Of a DNA stretch of 64,000 nt, positions 34,947-45,439 are shown piece by piece. A model generated the notes under the pieces. It saw only the letters and a program-made list of their open reading frames with translations, did not search any database and was not told the origin of the DNA. A program made the translations under genes and the position numbers. The stretch lies in NCBI GenBank assembly GCA_964016875.1, contig OZ024721.1, positions 6,019,001 through 6,083,000 of the forward strand. The letters are read 5' to 3'. Each line of letters opens with the position of its first letter. Within the stretch, counting starts at the first letter, position 1. This DNA comes from Fallopia convolvulus (lineage: Eukaryota; Streptophyta; Magnoliopsida; Caryophyllales; Polygonaceae).

Positions 34947-35627
34947 GAAATAACAAAAAAGAGCAAGATTAAGAGAAGTAAAGATTTTTCTTCACACCCT
35001 AAGCACTGACATAGAATGTGAAGTGCACAAACACTCTTTTGCAAGAGCTTACATATATTATCTGAGAAAGGGTTGCACCGAATGATCTGTTAGCCAATAT
35101 CTCCGATAGCCCTAAGATCTTAAGCCAAACTCAAGTGCCCTGGTTAAAAGAGTCAAGCAAAGAAGCTAAGATGAACCCCTAAATTGATAAAGCTCACAAA
35201 TCCACAACCTGAGAAGTCAAATCTCAGATTAGGATTTTGACAAAGAACCCTTTTGCAAGGGATAACTGTATGAACCCAGAAAGGGTTACACCGGACTAGT
35301 TGTTACTCGGGATCTCCGATTCACCTTGAGTTCAAACCCTAGAAACCCAGTTGCTATAGCGTTTTTTCAAAAAAAGATCAAACGTTTGAATGTTTTGAAC
35401 AAGAGCAAAGTCAAGAAGATCAAATCCAGTGAAAAAGAAGAGATCTGGAACTAGGGAAATAACTTTTCAACTTCACACACTCATGGATCTGGCAAGAGAC
35501 ACTAAGTCAGTCGCACCAGTTTCTAGAGAAGAGAAGAACAAGCTTAATCCTAGCGATTGAGATCTCAAACACAACGGAAGTACAGATCCAGAGAGACCCA
35601 AAGCATCAAAGGCTGTGATACCAATTT
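34947..35627 (-). other. Outer copia leader and primer-binding site
   Basis: Non-coding leader of the outer copia. It begins at TTGGTATCACAGCC on the minus strand (35611-35624), the usual tRNA primer complement, and runs to the GAAAT duplication. It carries two imperfect copies of a segment around AAAGGGTTRCACCG (about 35066 and 35279), with similar sequence for some 60 bp after each, suggesting a local duplication in the leader. No ORF is expected here. Confidence 0.65.
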
Positions 35628-37160
35628 TGGGATTTGGTATACAAATGCACTATAGGCGATACAATCGTATGGGATTGAAAAAATGTGTGTTTTTTTTTGA
35701 AAAAACTAGTGAGCGCCTGAAATTTGAGCACAAATTTTAAGGCCATAATTATCAATGAAACCCGTTCTCAGTCGAGGCTCGTCCATGCCCAATCCCAATG
35801 GATAAACCTTCGATCTGCCCTTAGCTCTATAATCTACCCCTCTTTTCCAGTCCCTGAAACTCATGAACATAAAAAAACACCTATTTTTATCATTTCTCTC
35901 TCTTCCACATCATCTTACACTCTCTCAATTTCATTTCATGAAACTCACTTAAATATCAATGAAACTCACATTTATATTTTTCCCACTTCCCAATAATCAT
36001 TTATTTCTCTATACATAATTACAATTATGCTCTTTATTTATTAATTTTAAATATTTCTTTATCTAATTAAACATGACACATTAATTTTAACAAGTTATAA
36101 TTTGGCTAATTTTATTATATTTTTGAGTTTTAGCTATGTAAAAATATGCTTTAAATTCCAAGAAAAATTAAAATTAAAATTGGCTATTTTTCTAATAACA
36201 CGGATATATGTATATATATATATAACTAGTTTAATTTTATAAAAACTAAATTTTAAAATATGTGTTTGTTTACTCTAAACCAACCTTTTAGCTTTTTAAT
36301 TTTAAAATAATTCAAACATATACAAAATGAGTGTCTATGGATAGATAAAAAAAATTATGAATTATAGTATAATTTATTTATTTTATTATTAATTAAAAAA
36401 TGGATAAAATAACTAAATATTAACTTAAGCTTAATTAGTGAAAAGTGTGCAAAAGTACCTGCCATGTGGCGCGTCCCAATTGGCTAGAGTTGGTAAAGAT
36501 GGGAAGGTGAAACTCTTTGCGTGGGTTTCCTCAGTCGAAATCAAAGGCATAATTTCATCCCATTTTTCTTTTTTTATTTTGGTGAAACTTGTGTAAAATT
36601 AGGGGCGAACCCCCAATACTGATGCCCTAACTAATATGAGCATATATTTTTTACATTGTGTGTATCGCTTTTATCAAAAAATGTTTTTGGTATTACATTT
36701 TTCAATGAAAATGATGAACATATAATACAAAATAGATGAACACACAATCAAGTCCTTATGTACTCACAATAGCCCAAATTTTAATGATGCATATTATGCT
36801 AATTAACATATGCATATAATTGAAAATAAATGAAGACACATGCACATTATGCTAACAACATTACGCTAACAACATATGCGAATCCTCGCGGTATGCTCCG
36901 TACATAAACATAGTTCCTAAAATTAATTAGAAATAAGATCGAAGATTGTCCACCAACTTTATATATTAAGTTTTTTTTTACTAATGTTCGATTTATGAAG
37001 CTATTTCTACGTGTCTTCTTAAGTGACAACTTTGACCTTGATAATTTAAATAGGTTGATAAGGTATGAAAACATATTTAAATGTGCACATATATGTGGAT
37101 AAGCCTAATAGATAAAATTTATTGAAACTCTATACTAAAATCAATGGATAATATAAGATA
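35628..37160. other. AT-rich sequence, no gene recognised
   Basis: The first bases should belong to the outer copia 5' LTR (TGGGATTTGGTATAC right after the primer site), but no LTR partner is found. The rest is AT-rich with short ORFs lacking motifs (35724-35996, 36847-37074). Confidence 0.5.
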
Positions 37161-37169
37161 TAATTCCTC

Positions 37170-38292
37170 GAGTCCGATTTAGGTGCGAATGGGCGCCCAG
37201 GTGCGAAATAAGAAAGAACATAAGCTGTTGGATCAAGAAAAATTAAAGGCGCTGATCATTTCACTTAAAAATGGGAAAAAACGGCACGGGCGAATTATTG
37301 GCGAATTATTCGCGTATTTTTGAAAAAAACGGAAATAGGACACGCGCCCAGATTGTTCATCAGTATTGTGGATTTGTTCATCAATAATGTGGATTTGTTC
37401 ATCAAAACTGTGATTTTGTTCATCAAAACTGTGATTTTGTGCATAAATAAACTATTGTTTGTGCATCAAAAATCTATTGTTTGTACATAAAAAATGAACA
37501 AATGTGTATCAAAATTACATGCAATATGTTCATCAACATTGTGATTTTGTTCATAAAAAAACGAAAATATTTGTTCATCGGTTTGTGCATATTTGTTCAT
37601 CAGTTTGTGTATATTTGTTCATTAGTAATATCAATTTGTTCACTGGTTTATGCATATTTGTTCATTGCCTTTTTCATATAATTGTTCATTACTAGATGCA
37701 TATTTGTTCACTAGTAACCTCAATTTGTTCATTACTATATGCATATTTGTTCATTAATAACATCAATTTGTTCATAGCTAAATAAGGCACAAGCACACCT
37801 AAAACATAAGGGTATAATAATGAACAAATAAAGTTATATCCATGAACAAATAAGGGTATATCCATGAACAAATAGGGTATATCAATGAACAAATAATGGT
37901 GGTCTAGGCGGTCCTAGATGGGTGCCTAGGCGGTCTGGACGTCTAGGCGGGCTAGGACCTTCCAACGCCTAGGCGGGGCCTAGACGGGGCCTAGAAGGGA
38001 TTTTTAGAACAGTGGTTAGTATTGATGAACAATTGGTGAATATTGATGAACAAATCGCTATTTCTGATGAACAAACTGGGCGCGTCTCATAAAAACGTAT
38101 TTTTCGAAAAATTCGGGAAAAATTCGTCCGTGTCGTATTTTATTGAAAAATACGCGAATAATACGGGAAAAATTCGCCCGTACCGTATTTTTTTTAATGA
38201 ATGTTTAATCAGGGACGTTGATTTTTTGGAATGAACGATCGAGATTTATTCTTATTTCTCACCCAGGCGGCCATTCGCACGTGACTTTTTTC
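37170..38292. mobile_element. MULE-like element a, with internal TTGTTCAT array
   Basis: Flanked by a 9-bp duplication with one mismatch (TAATTCCTC 37161-37169, TAATTCGTC 38293-38301). The ends form an inverted pair around RGGTGCGAATGGGCGCC on the left and GGCGGCCATTCGCACGTG on the right, inside GAGTCC...GACTTTTTTC. Next inward on both sides lie related GC-richer segments (CGGCACGGGCGAATTATT; AATTCGCCCGTACCG). The core (about 37351-38080) is a degenerate array of roughly 21-bp units built on TTGTTCATC, turning to ATGAACAA in the right half. A CCTAGGCGG-rich patch (about 37910-38010) looks like a further small insertion. No transposase: ORFs rich in LFI/HICSLV are read-through of the array. 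The 9-bp duplication points to Mutator. Confidence 0.75.
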
Positions 38293-38301
38293 TAATTCGT
38301 C

Positions 38302-39030
38302 AGTCTTATATAACAAACTTTATTTCACCCAACTTTTGATATAGATCATAGATGTTAAGGCAAGCAATTGTATATGGTGATATATAGGGAAGTAAAAACT
38401 TGTGGACGTGGTAGAATCATAATTTATCAACTTTAAGACTCCTTGACCTAAATTTTGTCCCTTGTGCACAATTCTACGTACGTCTTTTTTTTTTTTTTGG
38501 TTCTTTTAATTTTTTCTGTACGTGTGTATGTGTTTAATTTTTAATGCCAATCTTCAAAAACATTCCCGCAAAAAAAAGTCTTAACACGATGAGACGAAAT
38601 TGGTATACAATTTCAAAGTCCACGACTCTTATATTATACGCTCATAGTTAGTAGGCTTGTAGTTGTCATTATAATTCAATCATTATCAAATTAAGTTCCA
38701 AATACTAATATTCGCTCTTGTATAAGTCTGCCCAGACTTCATATATGCTTGCCAACTATTACCCACTAATTCATACTAAATGAAACTTTTGAAAACTAAA
38801 TAAGTGACAAAACATATCGATGCATGTCATTGACGATCACACATTTATATATAAAATAAAGTTTATTAGTATAAATAACCATCAAGCTCTAAGTAGTTTA
38901 GTTTTAGAATGACATATTTTATTCGTAGACAAAATTTAGTTGACAAATGAATTCATATTATCTTATGATCTTATCACTTTCTCAAGTATATAAAGAGTAT
39001 GTTTTTGAAAGGGAATTAAGTATAATCAAT
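38302..39030. other. AT-rich sequence, no feature recognised
   Basis: No ORF of note and no repeat ends recognised. Confidence 0.5.
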
Positions 39031-39059
39031 ATCTATCTATTTATTACTAATAACTAAAG

Positions 39060-40050
39060 TCGAAGCAATTTCTGCCACACATTACGCCACATCACCCCTT
39101 TATTAAAATAGCAGTTTTTTTTATAGTTTCTTATGCAAAAAAGCTACCTCCAAGTAAACATAAAGATAAAATAATATTTGTAAAAATTTATCTCCAAATA
39201 AACATAAAGATAAATTAATATTAGTAAATTTTACCAACATAGATAAAAAATGACATTATATTTATCATATTTATAAAAGATAAATTAAAAAAATATAATA
39301 AAAAATATGTACATGTGGTCACATATATATCTTTGAAATAAAATATCTATCTATCTATAATTATTATATATTAAAGTCGAACCTTTTCGAGACACCAGAA
39401 CAATTCTAGCCCTACCTTATATTTAAAAAGTAATTTTGTATTCTTATCATTTATAATTTTTTTCTTTTAAATTTTCTAAAAAACGATCTAATTTTTCTAA
39501 AAAATAACATTCTAATATATTTAATAAAAAAATAAAAGAAAAGAAAAATAAAACATAAGATTTTTTTAATATATAATGATAGATTTTTATCATAATAAGG
39601 TAGGAAAATATTTTTACTATTAATTTTTTCTATCTAAAACTAACATTACAGTATATTTTTTATTTTGAAAAAATAATTCGAATTTTAATTAAAAATAAAA
39701 AAATTTATTTTATCTTTATTATTTTATCTATTTATGTAAAAGATTTATCTTAAATCAAATTTAGATACAAAAAATAAATTTTTTTAAATATGTATATAAT
39801 TACTTGCCTAAATTAAATTTTGATAAAATATTGTAGTATTATCTTTTCCTTAATTTTCTTTTTGAATTATTTATGTTAATATAAAATATTTTTTATCTTT
39901 AAAAAAATTCTATATTCATTCATATTTTTTTAACTTTTCTTATTAATTATCTTTTTAACTTTTTATTGGAAAGATTTTTAAAGAATTAAATTTGATTAAA
40001 AAATTATAAAAATTTACATCATTTTTTCTTTTTAATTATTTTTGTAAAAA
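39060..40050 (+). repeat. Left arm of a long inverted repeat (Helitron-like pieces)
   Basis: Matches the reverse complement of about 42060-42720 and 44590-44690. Anchors are ATTTCTGCCACACATTACG (39068-39086) against its inverted partner near 44660, the AAACATAAAGATAAA words, and TTTTTAACTTTTTATTGG (about 39950) against its partner near 42140. A second start-like sequence (TATATATTAAAGTCGAACC, about 39366) suggests nested Helitron-type ends. AT content is extreme and no coding is present. Confidence 0.6.
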
Positions 40051-40204
40051 ATTTATAAAATTTAATGATTCTAATTAAAATAATTTTTATTTATATTTTT
40101 TCATAAATAAATTATCATTAAGCTATCAAACTTATATTGGACTCACCTTAACAATTGTGGTTGTGCCTCATATTATATTGGCTCACATACGACTAATTAT
40201 GATG

Positions 40205-40684
40205 CATACACATATATTAATGCATACAATTTCGATACACATTCGTCCATTTTTTACGTACAAAAAATAGATTTTTGATGCACAAACAATAGTTTATTTA
40301 TGCACAAAATCATAGTTTTGATGAACAAAATCACACTGTTGATGAACAAAATCACGGTCCTGATGAACATATTGCATACAATTTCAATACACATTTGTCC
40401 ATTTTTTATGTACAAACAATAGTTTTTTATGCACAAACAATAGTTTATTTATGCATAAAATCACAGTTTTGATTAACAAAATCACAGTGTTGATGAACAA
40501 ATCCAAAGTATTGATGAACAATTTGGGTGCGGGTCCTATTTCAGTTTTTTTTTCAAAAATACACGAATAATTCGCCAAAAATTCGCTTGTGTCAATTTTT
40601 CTCCTTTTTAAGTGAAATGATCATCGCCTTTGATTTTTCTCCATCCAACGTCTCTTGTTCATTCTTATTTCACACCTACGCGTC
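40205..40684 (-). mobile_element. MULE-like element b, truncated reverse copy
   Basis: In reverse orientation it reproduces the left part of elements a and c: GGTGTGAAATAAGAATG, the AAAGGCGATGATCATTTC segment, GGCGAATTATTCGTG, then the TTGTTCATC array. The outermost terminus is missing next to the (CAA)n run and the other end is truncated, so no target duplication is seen. Confidence 0.65.
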
Positions 40685-40713
40685 CAACAACAACAACAAC
40701 AACAACAACAATA
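40685..40713 (+). repeat. (CAA)n microsatellite
   Basis: About nine CAA units at the junction of MULE-like element b and the CGGGT-rich element. Confidence 0.9.
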
Positions 40714-40716
40714 ACA

Positions 40717-41089
40717 AGTCACGGGTCAATCGGGTCGAATTGTAGTGGGCTTTCGGTTGGGTCGGGTTGACTAGAGAGTCTAAAATATCCCTTTTTTATG
40801 ATTATTAAAATTAATTTTTAATTAAATAATAATATTTAATTATAATATATTATTTTTATTTATTTTAATAATAAAATATATTATAATTTAAAAATAAATT
40901 TTAAAAATTCTATAAATATACTAAATTGGTCAACCCAGGTTTCGGGTTTGGGTTTCAACCCAACGGGTTTCGTGTTCTATCGGGTTCGGTTAATTTCGGG
41001 TTTGGGGTTCAAATTTTTGGGTCTTGACACTAAAATTATCGGGCGGTTTGGGTCGGGTCAGCGGGTTAGGTCAGCTTTTGCCAGCTCTA
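40717..41089. mobile_element. CGGGT-rich hAT MITE, second copy (degenerate)
   Basis: Shares with 43932-44352 the CGGGTCAATCGGGTC start, a central AT-rich part, the repeated GGGTTTCGGGTT words and the right end CAGCTTTTGCCAGCTCTA. The left terminus has lost the TAGAGGTGTCAAA end, and no 8-bp duplication is seen. Confidence 0.6.
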
Positions 41090-41374
41090 CTTAAAAGCAT
41101 TATGTAAGGAACTTCTATAACTATATATTAAAGCTATACCTTTTCGAGCCACCAGAACGATTCTGACCCCACCTCATATTTAAAAATTTAATTTTTATTT
41201 CTATTATTATAACTTCTTTCTTTTAAATTTTTTTTAAACTATTTAAATTTATCTCTAACATCAAACATATATCTATTTAGTATAACAATATCTTTTGAAA
41301 ACTTCTTTATACAAGTATTTAAAATCAAAGATAAAATATTTAAAATATTTTAAAATAAATATAAATCTTTTAGC

Positions 41375-41400
41375 ATATATATATATATATATATATATAT
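41375..41400. repeat. (AT)n microsatellite
   Basis: About 13 AT units in already AT-rich DNA. Confidence 0.9.
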
Positions 41401-42728
41401 CTTTTGATGAATTTATTTTTAGATATATATTGTTTTTTATAATAAAAAAATTATGATAAATATTTATAATGTTTATAATTATTAAAAATAGATAATAAAA
41501 TATTTAATAGATGTATTAAATATTTGATAATCTCTAAATTTACGTACATGGAAAGTAATAAAATATGAATAATATAATATATAATCTTATCTAATTTTTA
41601 CTTTATCGAACCAAAAAATGAGTTTGGTCCCATCATAAATTAAATTAATTAAATTTTAAGTATTTTATATAATTAAATTATCTTTATCTTTCATATTTTA
41701 CCACATCTTATTTATTAAGTTAACTATTATTTTTTAAATTCTTATATCTTTCATATTTGAATATATATATTTTTTTATTCATATTTTATCTACTTTTTTA
41801 AAATTACATGTCTATGAAATATCATCAAGGAAAGATAGAAATGTAATTATTTTATCTTAATAATATATCTTCAATCTCAACATCAAATTTAACCATTTAA
41901 ATTAATTAAAAAAATATGCATTTTACGAGAAATCAAATTGCTTATATTAAAGTTTATATTATATTTTATTTATTAATATTCTATTTATAATATCAATAAA
42001 ATTTAGATATATTATAAATACGATATAAGGTGATATAATATGATATTGATGAAGTAAATATTAAAAAATAAATAAAAAGCCAAAAATAATGTAAATTCTT
42101 AGAAAAATTTAATCAAATTCAATTTTTTTTAAAATCTTTTCAATAAAAAGTTAAAAAGATAATTAATAAGAAAAGATTAAAAAATATAGAATTTTTTTAA
42201 AGATAAAAAACAATCCAAAAAGGAAATTAAAGAAAAGATATTATAATTTAAAAAAATTAATTTAGGCAAGTAATTATATAGATACTTAAATTTTTTACTT
42301 TTTTTTATCAAAATTTGATTTAAGATAAATATATTTATAAATAGATAAAAAGATAAATATAAAATAATTTTCATTTTTTTAAATTAAAATTTGAATTAAT
42401 TTTTTCCACATAAATAAATAGAAAGGAATTTAATTGGAAAAAAAATAAAAATTATTTTTTAAAATTTAAATTGGGGCCAAAATTAATGTGGTGTGGCTAG
42501 ATAAGTTACAATTTTAACATATAGTTATAGATAGATATGACTATTTTTATTTCAAATATATATATGTGAACACGTGTACATATTTTTTGTTATCTTTTTT
42601 TAATTTATCTTTTACAAATATAATAAATATAATGTCCTTTTTTTATCTATATTGGTCAAATCTATTAATATTACTTTTTATCTTTATGTTTATTTGGGGA
42701 TAAATTTTTAAAAATATTATTCTATCTT

Positions 42729-44585
42729 GAGTCTGGTTCAGGTGCGAATGGGCGCTTAGGTGCGAAATAAGAAAGAACAAGAGCCATTGGATTAAGAAAA
42801 ATCAAAGGGGGAAAAAATATTTTTAAAAGGGGGAAAAAACGGCACGGGCGAATTTTTGGCGAATTATTCGCGTATTTCACTTAAAAGGGGGAAAAAACGG
42901 CACGGGCGAATTTTTGGCGAATTATTCGCGTATTTTAAAAAAAACGGAAATAGGACACGCGCCCAGATTGTTCATCGAAAATGTGGATTTGTTCATCAGT
43001 ATTGTGGATTTGTTCATCAATACTATGAATTTGTTCATCAACAATGTGGATTGGTTCATCAACACTGTGGCATATTTGTTCATTGGTTTTGACATATTTG
43101 TTCATCGGTTTGTGCATATTTGTTCATTAGTAACATCAATTTGTTCATTGGCTTATGCATATTTGTTCATTGATAGATGCATATTTTTTCATTGTTATAT
43201 TCATATTTGTTCATTGGTTTTGGCATATTTGTTCATCGGTTTGTGCATATTTGTCCATTGGTTTATGCATATTTGTTCATTGTCTTTTCATATAATTGTT
43301 CATTGCTAAATGCATGTTTGTTCATTAGTAACCTCTTAGCATACACCATATTATTGCAAAGTCAGATTCTTTATCTACTATTCTTTGTATTTAAGTTTCT
43401 AAATCAAACTTATCTTGTTTAGGTACTATATTGAGCACTTCATTGTATTGACAAGTTAGCCTTAAAGCACTTCATTCGTATTATTCTTTGCATTCAAGAT
43501 ACCCTAAATGTACAAGTTGATGGTATTGACACATAAACATAAGTATATTTCTATTCACAAATAGGATATATCAATGAACACACAAGGTTATATCAATGTA
43601 CAAATAGAAGTATATCAATGAACAAATATGGGTATATCAATAAACAAATAATGGTATATCAATGAACAAACAAGGTTATATCAATGAACAAATATTAGTA
43701 TATCGAAACTAATTATATGTGCATCAAAAACTATATAATATTGTATTCATACACATAAATAAGGTTAAAAAATAAAAATAAAAAATAAAAAAGTTCAAAA
43801 TCGAAGAACATTGTTATCAAAAACTCGATGCACAATTAGTTAGTGTTGATGAACAATTGGTCAATATTGATGAACAATTGGTCAATATTGATGAACAAAT
43901 CGCTAGTATTGATGAACAAATTGGGCGCGTCTAGAGGTGTCAAACGGGTCGGTCAGGTCGGGTTCAGGTTCGGTTATTTCGGGTTCGGGTTGAGTCGGGT
44001 TCGGGTCGTAATGGGTCACCGGTCAAATCGGGTCGGGTCATTGCGGGTTGTCGGGCGGGTCGGGTCGACCTAACAGGTCAAGAAAATTGATTTTTTTACA
44101 ATTATTAAAATAATTTTTATTTAAAAAATGACATTTAATAATAAATCTATTATTTTTATATATTTTAATAATAAAATATATTATAATTTTCAAAATATAT
44201 TATATATTATTAAGATATAAAAAACTGGGTCAACCCAACGGTTTTTTCGAGTTTGAACCCAACGGGTTTCGGGTCTATCGAGTTCGGTTTATTTTGGGTT
44301 TCGGGTTCAAATTTTCGGGCAGTTCGGGTCGGGTCAGCTTTTGACAGCTCTAGGCGCGTCTCATAAAAACGTATTTTTCGAAAAATTCGTGAATAATACG
44401 GGAAAAATTCGTCTGTGTCGTATTTTATTGAAAAATAAACGAATAATACGGGAAAAAATCGCCCGTGTCGTATTTTATTTTTTTTAATGAATGTTTAATC
44501 AGGGACGTTGATTTTTTAGAAGGAATGAACGAGATTTATTCTCAATTCTCAACTGGGCGCCCATTCGAGCACGTAAATTTTTCCC
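42729..44585. mobile_element. MULE-like element c, with internal TTGTTCAT array
   Basis: Same family as element a. Ends are GAGTCTGGTTCAGGTGCG and, on the right, GCGCCCATTCGAGCACGTAAA. The 9-bp flank is TTCTATCTT (42720-42728) and TTTTATCTT (44586-44594), one mismatch. The GGCACGGGCGAATTTTTGG segment is duplicated in tandem at the left (42840-42935). Array units (TTGTTCATCAATACTATGAA and variants) run from about 42967 to 43330, and ATGAACAA units from about 43570 to 43920. A hAT MITE is inserted at 43932. ORFs of 60-131 codons over the array (43089-43309 reads repeated HICSLV) are artefacts of the repeat. Confidence 0.78.
43932..44352. mobile_element. CGGGT-rich hAT MITE inside MULE-like element c
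   Basis: TIRs TAGAGGTGTCAAA and TTTGACAGCTCTA differ at one base. An exact 8-bp duplication GGCGCGTC flanks it (43924-43931, 44353-44360). Element a has the uninterrupted target GGCGCGTCTCAT, so the empty site is present in the same window. The 421-bp interior has CGGGTCGGGT-type subterminal repeats and an AT-rich centre, no ORF. Confidence 0.9.
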
Positions 44586-44951
44586 TTTTATCTTTATGTT
44601 TACTAATTAACTATTTAAAATTATTGTTTTAATAAAGCAGTGATGTGGCGCAATGTAGTGGCAGAAATTAATAATAAATATTTATAATGTTTAAAATTAA
44701 TAAAAATAGATAATAAAATATTTATAATGTTATAACTATTTAAATTTGTATCTATAAAGTTAACATGTCACATATACAGTACTCCAGTTTGACTTGATCG
44801 AGCCAAATCATCTTAGGTCGCATAATACAATTCTTGGATCTTTAATCTTCCTATTAACTCAAACTGAACCGTAAACAAATAAACTTTCTTTCTTCCAAAA
44901 ATGAATCGATTCAGAAAGATGGCACAGAAAATAACCCAGACAACTAATCGA

Positions 44952-45296
44952 CTATGTGAACCCACACACAGAACAAAACCAAAATTTGCTCATAATGGAA
45001 GTCAAACAAACAAAAGTCATCCGCCAAACATCATTCGCATAGCCCTCTTTTCCGTCCACCAAATCGAACAGACCAGTTCCGAAATTCGATTTCTGCGAAA
45101 ATAAATCCCATAAAAAACTCACTTCACACAAATAGGTCGGAAGCCCTCTTGTAGATGCAACTCGGAGCTCCCATCCCAAAGGCCGTCGAGGTCTTCTTCC
45201 GAAGACGACTTCAGACTTCTGCAACAGCAAACGACAACATCGGGTACCGGACACCATCATATGCTGAGCTGCTCGAGAATCGATTGTAATCGCCAT
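44952..45296 (-). CDS. Hypothetical ORF or first exon, 114 codons
   Basis: The ORF starts MAITIDSRAAQHMM. Its first 58 codons are basic and Arg/Ser-rich (FGRRPRRPLGWELR), ending at a GT-AG-compatible donor GAA/GTGAGT (exon end 45123), like an organelle-targeting leader. The remaining codons could be coding or intron. I do not recognise a family. It lies just downstream of the PPR pseudogene on the same strand and next to the transposon cluster, so it could be a 3' UTR segment, a truncated gene or chance. Confidence 0.25.
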   Translation of the reverse strand: MAITIDSRAAQHMMVSGTRCCRLLLQKSEVVFGRRPRRPLGWELRVASTRGLPTYLCEVSFLWDLFSQKSNFGTGLFDLVDGKEGYANDVWRMTFVCLTSIMSKFWFCSVCGFT

Positions 45297-45439
45297 CTTG
45301 AAAACAAATCATAGCAAGAAACTCATTTAATTCCACGCCATCTTCGTAAGATATGGGTAAAAGCAAAATGATAAGAGCATCAAAGAATTAAGAAAGCAGA
45401 TCAAGGAGGCAATTCACCTAATGATTCAGACCGTGTCAT

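Larger units (their letters stand above)
15245..35627 (-). mobile_element. Outer minus-strand copia element, split by a LINE and another copia
   Basis: Its parts in minus-strand order are: primer-binding site (35611-35624) and leader (34947-35627); gag (24216-24710); then after the LINE a zinc-knuckle remnant, protease, integrase, RT and RNase H (18690 down to about 15260). The two inserted elements account for about 15.7 kb. The leader and gag are rejoined if the inner copia and one GAAAT copy are removed. A complete 5' LTR is not seen right of 35628. Every ORF is short and frameshifted, so it is the oldest layer of the nest. Confidence 0.85.
42060..44690 (-). repeat. Right arm of the long inverted repeat, split by MULE-like element c
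   Basis: Reverse-complement partner of 39060-40050. The arm is contiguous only if 42729-44585 and one copy of the 9-bp target are removed: ...TTATTCTATCTT then TTATGTTTAC matches the left arm's GTAAACATAAAGATAAAATAA. It carries the GATGTGGCGCAATGTAGTGG end at 44642-44661. Confidence 0.6.

Noticed and set aside
37481..37892. ORFs rich in VHICSLV/LFI over the MULE-like arrays (also 42914-43422)
   Set aside because: They are direct translation of the TTGTTCAT repeat in several frames and both strands; no protein signature.
37350..38080. Possible CRISPR-like array, because short repeats are regularly spaced
   Set aside because: Units are degenerate, spacers are not unique, the genome is plant nuclear and the array lies inside a transposon.
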